Positions 24,194-37,110 of a stretch of DNA of 64,000 nt are shown in pieces. The position numbers and the translations under genes were made by a program. The stretch's first letter is position 1. Every line of letters starts with the position of its first letter. Source of the DNA: Utricularia gibba (Eukaryota > Streptophyta > Magnoliopsida > Lamiales > Lentibulariaceae); contig NEEC01000026.1 in NCBI GenBank assembly GCA_002189035.1, forward strand, positions 434,001-498,000, read 5' to 3'. Under the pieces are notes generated by a model, which worked only from the letters and a program-made list of their open reading frames with translations, made no database searches and was not told the DNA's origin.

Positions 24194-25245
24194 AAGTTCA
24201 TATATTTACTAAATTATATAAAAGCATTAAAAATTATAAAATAAACAACTATAACATAATTAAAAACTTATAATTTTCATATCATAAAAACAAGAAAATT
24301 GGTGTGCTATCAACATCTTTTTCCATGAATGATCTTGCTATACTAGCAATGTACTGAACTCTAATATTCCGATATTCAAAGTATCTTAGATCATCTCGAT
24401 TGCAGGTGTGATGCAATTTCACCACATTAACTTTCCATTGATCATGTTTTTCATAATAGACATCACGAATCCTTTATCGGCATTCTTATTCTCTTCACTA
24501 TTTGCAATATAGATCCAAAATATTAGGCTCTAAATTATTAACATAGAACTCCTTATTAATTATGATCAAATACTCCAGTATTGTGCTATAAAAAGTCTTC
24601 TTATTTTTGAAAAATTGAGTTCAAGCAATTGAGTATTCAATTTCATCTAATTTTGAAGAATCATTCTCATCCTTTGCATCATCATCAAAATCTGAAGTGT
24701 AATATGGATTTCATTCCCCTTGTTCGTCAGCATTAGAATTGTAATTTGGAAAAAAGAATTTTGATGTTTGATTTAAACAAAAATAAAATGTAATAATTAT
24801 TATTTATCTAAAAGTGAATTCAATTCCACTCAAATTTCTTTTTTTTCTAGTTAGATACTTTTTATCTATGCGAAATCAACTAGTATTTTTTTTATTTCCG
24901 AACCTATATTTTTTAAATTACCAGCTTGATGTTAATTACATATTTACATCTAATAGAAAAAAATTATTTCAACGAGATGAAACATATAATTACATGTAAT
25001 GAGTATTTTTCTAAATTTAATTTCTAACAGTGGTTAGATTTATAAAGAATCCCATCACCTCGTCATCGTCTACGCTACGTACCCGCACGTGGATTAGGCA
25101 CCCCGGCCCAAAGGCGGTAGTGGTGGTCGACGTCAGACACTGGCTCAGGGACAGGGTCGCCAAATGGAATTGGAAATTCTTTTCAAATACCTATTCAAAA
25201 TGGAAACAAGTGTCATAGAGTGCGCCAAAGGCCCTTTTCCTCCCC
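24194..25245. other. AT-rich spacer upstream of the LURP-one gene
   Basis: Mostly AT-rich and without coding sequence. The last 200 bp become GC-richer and belong to the promoter region of the LURP-one-related gene. A 62-codon frame at 25030-25218 is not supported by any family. Confidence 0.4.
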
Positions 25246-25253
25246 TATATATA
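25246..25253 (+). promoter_or_regulatory. TATA box of the LURP-one-related gene
   Basis: TATATATA followed by ACC lies 49 bp before the ATG at 25302. This implies a very short 5' UTR. Confidence 0.6.
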
Positions 25254-25301
25254 ACCTGCTGATTTCTCTTCAATCCCGCAGCAGTACGTCGGGATATTCT
25301 G

Positions 25302-25983
25302 ATGGCCAGGGTTCACCCAAAATGCACGCCCGCCCATCGGTGCGGGGATCAGCCGGAGGTGTTCACCGTATGGAACAAGTCCCTCCTCTTCTCCTGCCAC
25401 GGATTCACCGTCTTCGACTCTGCCGGCAACATCATGTACCGTGTTGACAACTACTCCGCTGCCAGCAACCGCGAAATTTTTCTCATGGACGGCGGCGGTG
25501 ACGCTCTTCTCACCATCCGACGCAAGGTGAGCAAACTGCAGAAACAGACCTGAATTTCTCGAATTGGAAACTTGAGGGATTGTGTCGTGTGTGTAATTGC
25601 AGAAAATCAGCTTCAGGGATTGCTGGACGGTGTACGACGGCGAGACGTCGGAGAATCCGCTTCTAATTTTCAAGAAAAGCGTGAATCTAGGCGGACGCAG
25701 CAGGTGCCTGGCCGTAGCGACCGCTGCCGGTAATCCAAGTAGGCAATTCGTTTACAGGGTGGAAGGCTGTTACCGACACCGTCGCTGCGACGTATTCGAT
25801 AATCAAAATCGGCTAGTTGCAGAGATGGAGCCAAAAGAATCTTCCGTGAAAGGCGTTTGTCTGGGGACCGATATTTTCCGCCTAATCGTGCGCCCTCAGC
25901 ACATTAACTCTGCGGCGGCCATGGCGATCGTCATCCTTTTGGATCAGATGTTTGGATCGTCCGGTTCACCGCAGCGGCTTTAG
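25302..25983 (+). CDS. LURP-one-related (LOR) protein
   Basis: Two exons (25302-25526 and 25603-25983) separated by a 76-bp intron give 201 residues, the usual size for this family. The fold is a Tubby-like 12-stranded beta barrel around a central helix. Visible family features are FTVWNKSLLFSCHGFTVFDS, AGNIMYRVDNY, ILMDGGG-like FLMDGGGDALLTIRRK, DCWTVYDGE, and the C-terminal helix-strand part GTDIFRLIVRPQHINSAAAMAIVILLDQMFG. The Arabidopsis founder LURP1 is needed for basal resistance to downy mildew, but most LOR members have no known function. The next gene starts only 223 bp downstream on the same strand. The gene looks intact. Confidence 0.9.
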
Positions 25984-26206
25984 TAACCTTTGTTTGGAGA
26001 TTCACTTGTTTCTGTCCGATCAGATATAATCCCGGTTCGCTTTGTTGTAGCTTATTTATACTGAGTGTGCCGCCATTGGCCCGGCCCATTCCATATAATA
26101 AAAACCATCCCGGTTCGCATCTCAGGTTTCACTCACCGGTTCAATCCATCACAACCACGACGGAATAAGACCGGCTACCGGCTCCCTCTTTCCGCAGGCG
26201 GAAGCG

Positions 26207-28773
<2,567 letters not shown>

Positions 28774-29453
28774 GAGCAAGCGTCCGGCCATTTGTCCATC
28801 CAAAGTTGCTGCTACTGCTGCTACAAACGAACGCAGTGATTGTGTGGGCTCAATTCTGTCACAAATTCTGGCAGTAGGTTCATTGCATTGTCGACAGTGT
28901 CGGTTTCAAACTGCCTGTTAGGCAACACATAAGCAACACGAGTGAACAAGGCTTCATTCTCATTGAAAATGGAGTTAGTTTTGGGGTGTTGAAAAACTTG
29001 GATCGAAAGGTGTGATCAGCATTGAATTCGGGAGTAGGTAAAGAAGAGTGCAGCAATGAACATGGATACGTGTAAGTTGCTCCATGTGAACCCTGGAACA
29101 TCGAAATTTAGATACCAAATACATCAATTCCATGAAATCATATCTAATTCAGTCTCATGACCAGCAGGTCACCCATCTTTGACTTCTAGGGACAGAACAT
29201 CAATCTAAGATTGCTTTTCTTTGTAAAACCTGATCCACCAACTTGATTCAGGGGCGCCACAATGAGTTTTCAGGACAACGAAGGGCTGCTGTTTTTCAAT
29301 TCGTTTCTAGAAAGAAATGAAGGGCCGGTAGGTAAAACGGGGGTTAGTGGGGTGCCATTCATCAGCAAGCGACTTCCAATTGCATCTATAAATGCAACTG
29401 CGTTTCTCAGAGTTTCTTCTGTGGTCTTGGGGATTCATAGACGAACAGCCTCA
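28774..29453. other. Spacer between seryl-tRNA synthetase and CCR
   Basis: This holds the 3' UTR of the synthetase and the promoter and 5' UTR of the reductase. An upstream ATG at 29262 opens a frame that runs in phase into CCR, but the family start is the ATG at 29454. No repeat was recognised. Confidence 0.45.
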
Positions 29454-30818
29454 ATGCCGTCAGCCCCGGGACAAGTGGTGTGTGTCACCGGCGCCGGAGG
29501 TTTCATCGCCTCATGGCTGGTCAAACTCCTCCTGGAGAAGGGCTACACCGTGAGAGGCACCCTTAGAGACCCCGGTAACGTTTTTTTTTTTTTTAATGGA
29601 AAATAATAATAATAGAAAAATGCATGTTTCCAAAACGCTAATGTCTGTGCATCATTCCCGACTTTTGTGTCCTTGTCTAGAGGATCCAAAGAACTCCCAT
29701 TTGAGAGATCTTGAAGGAAAGGAGAGGCTGACTCTTTGGAAGGCTGATCTCAATGACTACGAGGGCCTCAAGGCCGCGATCGAGGGCTGCAACGGCGTCT
29801 TCCACACCGCTTGCCCCGTCACAGACGACCCTGTGAGCAATATTGGAAAGGAAAATCAATTAAACTTGTTAGAATGAGGCGTCATCCTACATATAATTCA
29901 TCTATCTTTTCACGCAGAAAATGTTGGAGCCGACGATTAACGGAGCCAAGTACGTGATCAAGGCGGCGGCGGCGGCGGCGGGGAATGTCCGCCGTGTGGT
30001 GCTGACGTCCTCCATCGGTACTGTGTACATGGATCCTCGCAGAGATCCAGAAACAATCGTTGACGAGGCATGCTGGAGCGACCTCCAATACTGCAAAGAA
30101 ACCAAGGTTGTTCACTTCACTCCGTTGCGTTGCGGTGCGTTGGTTATAATATGTTAGTGAAAATAATTGGACGCAATGTGTTGGTAGAATTGGTACTGCT
30201 TCGGGAAAACGGTGGCTGAGCAGGAGGCTTGGAAACTGGCTGCGGAGTTAGGCGTGGACCTGGTGGTGATCAACCCGGCTCTGGTTCTGGGGCCGCTGCT
30301 CCAGCCAACCGTGAACGCCAGCGTGGTTCACATTCTAAAATACTTGACCGGGGCCGCCAAAAGCTACGCCAACGCCGTCCAAGGGTACGTTGACGTGAGA
30401 GATGTGGCCGCCGCGCACCTCCTTTTGTTCGAAAAGGAGGCGGCCTCCGGTCGGTACGTGTGCGCGGAAAGCATCCTCCACCGCGGGAAGTGGTGGAGAT
30501 GCTGTCCAAGATGTTCCCGGAGTATCCCCTCCCCACCAAGTGAGTACTGAGTCGTAGTTTCCTTTCCTTTGCTTCCATTGCATTGCACACGGCGAGTTTG
30601 GATACTTGGATTGCAGGTGCTCCGACGAGGAGGGCCCAAGACGGAAGGCGTACAAGTTGTCGAATAAGAAGCTGGTGGAGTTGGGGGTGGCCTTCACCCC
30701 GACCAACCAGACCCTGTACGAAACAGTCAAAAGCCTGGAGGAGAAAGGGCACCTTCAAAGCCCAATACACGCCACACCGACGCAGAAGCCCACGCAGTCA
30801 CACACACAACCTAAGTGA
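29454..30818 (+). CDS. CCR: Cinnamoyl-CoA reductase (CCR), with one apparent 1-base frameshift
   Basis: CCR reduces feruloyl-CoA and related thioesters to aldehydes with NADPH, the first committed step to monolignols. Exons 29454-29574, 29681-29832, 29918-30106, 30188-30539 and 30617-30818 give about 338 residues, beginning [20 protein letters not shown]. The Rossmann motif is [10 protein letters not shown]. Substrate and catalytic motifs are [21 protein letters not shown] (catalytic Tyr and Lys kept, second Tyr of the usual NWYCYGK replaced by Phe) and [18 protein letters not shown]. In exon 4, after CAESILHRG, one G is missing from a run at about 30484-30486. Adding it restores [18 protein letters not shown] and the phase of the last exon. 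The first ATG in the long upstream frame (29262) is not the likely start. It lies about 0.8 kb before a WRKY gene on the same strand. Confidence 0.9.
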
Positions 30819-31397
30819 TGGATGGAAATTATTTGGATGGTTGGTTCACGTTTACTATTTTATGTACAAATTATGAGAAATAGAAATTCCATATCCCAGT
30901 CCCAGGCCATAAGCCATAATTGAGGGAGGGGGGGGAACTGGTCAGCAGATTGGACCTGCATCGGCATCACACATGTGCGATAGATACTCAACCAATCAAG
31001 TCAAAAGTGCAACCGCCGCCCCACGTTTTTTTAGTTCCGCAGACGACACCACAGCAGGGGGTTGACTCTTCCGTCCCGTCCCGTGTGGGTCTTGGTCTTG
31101 GTGTTGGTCTTGGTGCCAGCTTGACCTTCAAACCCCCTCCTGCCTGCTCATCCTGCACTCAATGAAACCCCCTTCCCTTCACTTCACGTCTCAATTCTCA
31201 ACATCCGGTTTAGGTTTTTCACTATTTTATTTTATATACAAATTCTGTAAACAGCACAGCACAGGATGCTTGAAATTTGAAAACTAGAAATTCCATTTCC
31301 ATATCCCGGGGAAGGGAACCAACTGGTCAACGCAAAGAAAGAGAGAGAGAGAGAGTGCGACGCGATACTCAACCAATCAGGTGCAACCGCCCCTCCC

Positions 31398-31403
31398 CAC
31401 GTG
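31398..31403 (+). promoter_or_regulatory. G-box CACGTG in the proximal promoter copy
   Basis: CACGTG is intact here, about 195 bp before the WRKY ATG. The distal copy has CACGTT at the same place. It is a binding site for bZIP and bHLH factors. Confidence 0.55.
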
Positions 31404-31432
31404 TTTTAGTTCGGCCGACGACACTACGGGGG

Positions 31433-31474
31433 TTGACTTTTCCGTCCCGTGTCGGTCTTACTCGCTCCTTGACC
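31433..31474 (+). promoter_or_regulatory. Pair of W boxes upstream of the WRKY gene
   Basis: TTGACT at 31433-31438 and TTGACC at 31469-31474 match the WRKY-binding core TTGAC(C/T). A reverse-strand site GGTCAA is at 31325-31330. Matching sites in the distal promoter copy bring the total to at least four. Group IIa WRKY genes are known to bind their own and each other's promoters, so autoregulation is a reasonable inference. Confidence 0.6.
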
Positions 31475-31596
31475 TTCCCGTCCCCATTCAAACCCCCAGC
31501 TCACCCTGCAGTGCAGTCAATAAAAGCCTCCCGCCCCGCTCCCCTTCACGTCCCAAATCACACCCAACCAGCCCTTCGTTCAGACAGCGTCGCGCC

Positions 31597-32635
31597 ATGG
31601 AATTCTCCACTCTCCTCCTCGATACTTCATTGCAGCTGAGTCTCAACGCATCCCCGGAGGAATCCCAGTCTCCAAACAGCAAGACGCTCCCCAGTCAAGG
31701 ACTCTATTCCGATTCTTGGGACTCATGCGTGGATGAGGTGCGCCCCCCGGCGGCTTATTATTTTCCCCCATCTCGCATTCTCTTGCTTACTCATCTGTGG
31801 ATGGATGGATGGATCAGAGAGGTGGCCTCAAGGACAGATTGAAGAAGCTGAGTGAAGAGAACCAAAAGCTGACCCGCCTTCTCAACGCCATGCAGGAGAA
31901 TTGCAACAATTTGAGTCGTCAGCTGAGGGAGCAGACACCCGTCAGCATCCATTCACCCGACAGGAAAAGGAAAGCGGAACCCAGCGTCATCACAAAGGAG
32001 GATCTGGCCTTCTGCGGTGAGACCAGTTCTAGTGACAAGGGGGGCTCAACAAAGAAACCCAGGGAGCAACACGAGGTGGTGTCCCCCACGATTTCGCGTG
32101 TTTTTGTTAGAACAGATGCCTCCGATACGAGTCTGGTGAGCGGCACTAAAACACTCCGTCTCTCATTTGATTCTTCAGGGGGGTTTGTGTCTGATAACAA
32201 TGGTTTTATGGATTTCAGATAGTGAAGGATGAGTACAAGTGGAGGAAGTACGGGCAGAAGGTGACTAAAGACAACCCTTGTCCGAAAGCGTACTTCAGAT
32301 GTGGTTCATCCCCAAATTGTCCGGTGAAGAAGAAGGTTCAGAGAAGCATGGAGGATCAATCCATTGTCGTGGCGACATACGAAGGGGAGCACAATCATCC
32401 TCCGGCGACGAATCCCCACGAAGGCGCACCAAAATGCACCTCCTCATCCCCCAGCACATTCCAACTGACTGCTTCGAAGCACAAAATGAGCCAAGGGGAG
32501 TCAGCAAGTCTCCCGGAAGGTCAAAAGCTGTTTATGGAGAAGATGGCTTCTACATTAGCTAAAGATGCCAGTTTCAGAGACGCGCTTGCGGCTGCCATTT
32601 CTGAGAGGTTTCTTGTGCACATCAATCACAAGTAG
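31597..32635 (+). CDS. WRKY40: WRKY transcription factor, group IIa (WRKY18/40/60 type)
   Basis: Three exons (31597-31737, 31818-32135, 32219-32635) encode 291 residues. The N-terminus has an LxLxL repression motif (LQLSL, residues 12-16). It is followed by the group IIa leucine-zipper helix ([19 protein letters not shown], about residues 51-69) and a basic nuclear-localisation stretch DRKRKAE. The DNA-binding domain has WRKYGQK at residues 161-167 and a C-X5-C ... H-X-H zinc finger ([17 protein letters not shown] ... EGEHNH). The residue before PKAYFRC is Cys instead of the usual Tyr. Family members repress or tune defence, ABA and salicylate responses. The whole WRKY domain lies in one exon: the V-type intron usual in group IIa after CPVKKKV is absent. 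WRKY40 is the best guess, but WRKY18 or WRKY60 cannot be excluded. Confidence 0.93.
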
Positions 32636-32977
32636 GGGAGATGAAGCCTCACAAACGACATGGTTTCCATGAAACGGACGAGAAAGATGGTCCGAGTCAA
32701 AGGTGGTTGACTAGAAACAAATTACTTAGAATAAGTATTATTCAATTTAAATGAAAACCAAATTATATTATGACCTAGAGTCCTATCACTTAGAATGACT
32801 CAAAATCCAACAACTCCACCAAACCTTCCCGCTGAATGAATTGAATCGTGTTGTCTTCATAGAGGACCCGATTTGGAGGTGACAATATAATTGTTGTGTT
32901 GACAATATCAAGAAGGAATCACAAGTTAGTTACTAGATCTTGCTTTGACCAATGCATGTCGCTGAACTCGTTGAAGG

Positions 32978-33305
32978 TGTTGATATCAGTTTAGTTCATT
33001 TGTTAGTCTATTATCCAGAGTTGATATAATATGCATTGAAACATGCAAAGGAATAATGACAGTTTGTTCTGTTTTCTTTCATTACCTTCTACGGTGTCTC
33101 CATCTTATCTTGTTTGCTGTCTTTTCATACATCAAACAACCTCCATTCTCAGTAGCGGACGCATGATTTGATCGGATTCGGGGCGATAAAATAATTACAT
33201 TCTTGATCGTTATTTTTTATTGTCTTCAACCCAACATCTGTCAAAGCATCCTTATTATTCATCAATCAAGCGAGTCTCATGCAAAATCGCAGACCTCTTC
33301 CAACA
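32978..33305 (+). repeat. 5' LTR of an outer copia element
   Basis: A 328-bp block begins TGTTGATATCAG and ends TTCCAACA, with the 5-bp inverted ends TGTTG/CAACA. The primer-binding site TGGTATCAAAGCGAG follows at 33308. No partner LTR was found in the window. Confidence 0.6.
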
Positions 33306-33779
33306 CGTGGTATCAAAGCGAGGTTACCAAACCAGAAAGCAAATCCACAATTATTTTCCACTGGTGCAGTATGAAATTCTGATGAAGCTGACTACGTAAT
33401 CTGGGCAATTCATGTGCATGCCTACCTAGGATGTATGAAGCTTTCGGATGTTGTGGAAAGCGACTCCCCTGTGCCTGAACTCGCTATAAACACAGCTGCA
33501 ACACAAACCAGATATGAAGAGTTACTTGCAAGAAAGAAAGCTGCAAAAGTGGTGATCTTCCTCGAGTACTAACGTGCTCAAATGCATGAGACATTTGGAA
33601 TCAGCTCAGACTTGAGTTTGAGGAAGATGAGCTGACAAAAGAGCTCGCAATTATCAATCTTGATCAAGAATTGAACAACTTCCGAATGATATCTTCGGAG
33701 ACGATCAAGCAATATGTGGACTGAGTATCTAATGAGCCTAAATGAATCTTGTTATGCCGTGAAACAACTGGCTCGCTGG

Positions 33780-34068
33780 TGACAAAAAGGAAGAAATTGC
33801 AAGAGATTGTAGAAAGGTTGAAAAACTCCATTTTTTGTTTTGATTTTTCCTGAGATACATTTGTCACTTGTTACAATGAATTCTTATATAGAATGATTTT
33901 CATGGAAACCTCCAAACATGATATTTTGCTTCTTCTTTTCAATCCCATTTGTCGTCTATTTGAGTATGAAGCTGCTAGCCTTTCTTGCGTGTCCAACTGC
34001 ACTAGCTACAGCACTTCGGCTTGAATCAGAGACATTACTGTAGCTCGCAACAGCGGTGTGCTTCATCA
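33780..34068 (-). repeat. 3' LTR of the inner copia element
   Basis: This 289-bp LTR lies at the left of the element because the element is inverted. It is preceded on its own strand by a purine-rich tract. Confidence 0.88.
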
Positions 34069-37000
34069 TCCCCTCCTCAAGTCGGAGTCTCCTCAGGTTA
34101 GTAAGCCCTAGTTTCTTTGAGAAGCCTTCAAATTCAACAATACTTAGGGGCTTTGTGAGCATATCTACAATCTGTGAAGCCGTGCTCATGAATTGAGGCT
34201 TTATGAGTTTTTGCTTGAAGCAATCTCGCACAACATGACAATCAATTTCTATATGCTTTGTTCTCTCATGATAAACTAGATTTTCGGTTATTTGAATCAC
34301 TGCTTTGTTATCGCAATATAGGGGAATTGGCTCATGAGTTGAGAGATCCATCTCATTCAAGAGGTAATTTAACCATTTTAACTCACAAACTATGGTGGCC
34401 ATACTCCTATACTCAGCCTCTGTCGAAGACCTTGAAACCATGGATTGTTTTTTTTGTTTTCCAAGATATAAGTGCAAATCCATAGAAGATTGCATATACA
34501 CTGAGGGATTTTCTGGATAGAGGACAAGTGGCCCAATCTGAATCACAATATGCACTCAAGGTTTTTGATCCTGACTTCGGGTAGAAGAGTCCCTACTGCA
34601 TCGTCCCCTTCAGGTATCTAGCAACCTGTATTGCTGGTGTTTAATATTCTTGGCATGGGTTTTCCATGAATTGACTGAGTAATTGCATTGGATATGATGT
34701 ATCAAGCCTGGAGAACCCCAAGTAGAGAAGTTGACCCACAAGTCTTTTGTAATCTTTAATAGAGTTTAGTGGCTTTCCAAGGACATCAGAAAATCCAAAA
34801 CCCTTTGGCAATGGTGTAGTTGGACATTTTTCAATAGATAGGTTTAAGTCCGCTAGAATCCCTTCCACATAAGCACTTTGACATAAAAAAATCTCTTCAT
34901 TTTTTCTATGTATTTGAAATTGAGGTAGTATCTTGACTCACCTATATCTTTGATAGTGAACCATTTATCCAATCTTGTTTTCACATGCTGAATCTCTTCC
35001 TTGGAGGTGCCTACAATAAGGATGTCGTCCATGTAAACGAGGAGGACGATTACGGATTGTTCTGTCCTTTTCAGAAATAGGCATGGATCGTGGTTGCTTT
35101 GCTTGAAATGAATAGTCTCCAATTTGCAAGTAAGTTCCTTGTTCCATTGTCTTGAGGCTTGCATCAGACCATAGATTGATTTTAAAAGTTTACAAACATT
35201 TCCACCTGTTTCATACCCTTCTAGAGGTTGCATATAAATTTCCTCTTCCAACCTTCCATGTAGGAAAGCATTGTTCACATCTACCTGATGCAAGTGCCAA
35301 TTATGTGTGGCTGCAATTACTAGGATAAGTCTCACAATGGTCGACCTTGCAACAAGTGAGAAGCTGTCTCTAAAGTCTTTTCCAGCTTTTTGTGAAAAGC
35401 TTTTTGCCACCAATCTAGCTTTTTGTCTTGCTATTGTCCCATCTATATTCATCTTATGTTTATACACCTATTCGCTTCCAACTAGATTTTGTTTGGGAGG
35501 GGGATCAATTAAGATCCACATTCCATTATCTTCAAGAGCCTTTATTTCATCTCTCATGGGCTGCGTCCAATTTTCATCCTCCAGACGTAATTGATGGGTT
35601 CCTTCTGTCTTGTGTTGCTTGCATCAAGAGAGTAGACGTAATCTTGCATCCACTTAGGTTTGGTAATGGGTCTAGTGCTTCACCTTACTGTTGGCTCATC
35701 ATAGGTTTGTTCCGCTTGTTCAAGCATGGATTCTGTCTCATGCTCCTTTGGTAAAATTTCAGTGAGAATGAGATTATCTGTTGCAGCTTAAGGTAGATGC
35801 TTTGAGCTGGTTTTCTCCTCCAAGTGGGGCTAAAAAGCTGCATGATCTAATAGAGGTAGGATTCCATGAGATTCACTTGCATGACTGCAGAACTTATATG
35901 GGAAAACCTCTTCATAGAATACCACATCTTTGGAAATTAACATACTTTGGGTTTTAGGTATGAAAATCTTGAAACCCTTCTTTCCTATTACATACCCCAA
36001 AAATATCCCTTTCTTTCCTTGTGCAGCAAACTTGTCATAACTCTTTAGGGGATCAGCGTAGAAACAGAGACACCCAAAGGTCCGTAATTGAGAAAGATCA
36101 GCTTGTTTGGTATACAAAACTTCTATTGGTGTCTTCCCTTGTAACGATACCTTTGGCAGCCTGTTTATGATGTAGGTAGCTGTCAAGGGTGCCTTCCCTC
36201 ATAGACATATCGATGCATTAGACTGATGCATCAATGCCCTCGCCACCTCGAGTAAGTGTTTGTGCTTTCTCTCCACCCTTCCGTTTTGCTGTGGAGTGTA
36301 CGTGCAAGAAGTCTGATGTTGTATTCCTTTTTGACCAAAAAATTCCTTCAAGCTCCAGCTAATAAACTCACCTCCATTATCAGTTTGGATGGTTTTGATC
36401 TTCTTCTAAAATTGTGTTTCAACCAGATGTACAATATTCTTAATGCAGTGGCTTCAGATTTGTATTGCAACAAGTCCAGGTTGCCCTACTTTCATCATCA
36501 ACAATGGTCAGGAAAGAATGTGTATTTGTGACCATAGGAATTTTGTAAGGCCCCAATATATCCATATGTACCTTTTCGAAAAGATCACCTACTACATTTT
36601 CACTGCTTTCAAACCTCAATCTCGTTTGCCTGCTAGCATGACAGAATTGACAAGGTGTCAATTGCTTCTCATCTTTGGAGGTGATTAACTGAAGTTTTCT
36701 CATTACGTTTGCTGGTGCATGCCCTAAATGCATGTGCCATAAAACAAGTTTGCCAATAGATGCGTTTACAAAAAGTTCATTAGATGAAAAAACAAAAAAC
36801 GTTATTTAAGACATCAATAGGAAGATCTCCACTAGTGAATTGCTCATCCAACTGGTACAAGCCTCTAACCAACTTTCCTTTTCCCTTGAGTGTGCTATCC
36901 ATGCGGTCCTGAAACTCATAACCATAGGGAGTAAATAAACAATTCAAGTTATTCTCTTTCAACAGTCTTGGCACTGAGATAATATTTTGTGTGAATCATG

Positions 37001-37110
37001 GCACATAAAACACTTTTGGCATGATAATATGCTTATTTACGTGTATTCTTCCTGCAAATTTCACTGCACAGGTATGGCCATTAGGAAGATGAATTTCCAC
37101 GATTGAAAGG

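Larger units (their letters stand above)
30850..31560 (+). repeat. Tandem duplication of about 0.36 kb forming the WRKY promoter
   Basis: Two diverged copies lie head to tail, about 30850-31215 and 31216-31560. In the same order both carry ACTATTTTAT..ACAAATT, TAGAAATTCCAT..ATATCCC, ACTGGTCA, GATACTCAACCAATCA, GTGCAACCGCC, CCACGT, GACGACAC, GGGGTTGACT and CTTGACCTTC. The distal copy overlaps the 3' flank of the CCR gene. Each copy contains two forward W boxes (TTGACT at 31062 and 31433, TTGACC at 31121 and 31469) and a CCAAT motif. Confidence 0.82.

Noticed and set aside
25030-25218. 62-codon frame upstream of the LURP-one gene
   Set aside because: It lies in the promoter region, crosses the likely upstream control area and has no recognisable domain.
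29262-29453. Upstream in-frame ATG as start of CCR
   Set aside because: All CCR proteins known to me start [18 protein letters not shown], matching the ATG at 29454. The extension would add 64 residues with no homology.
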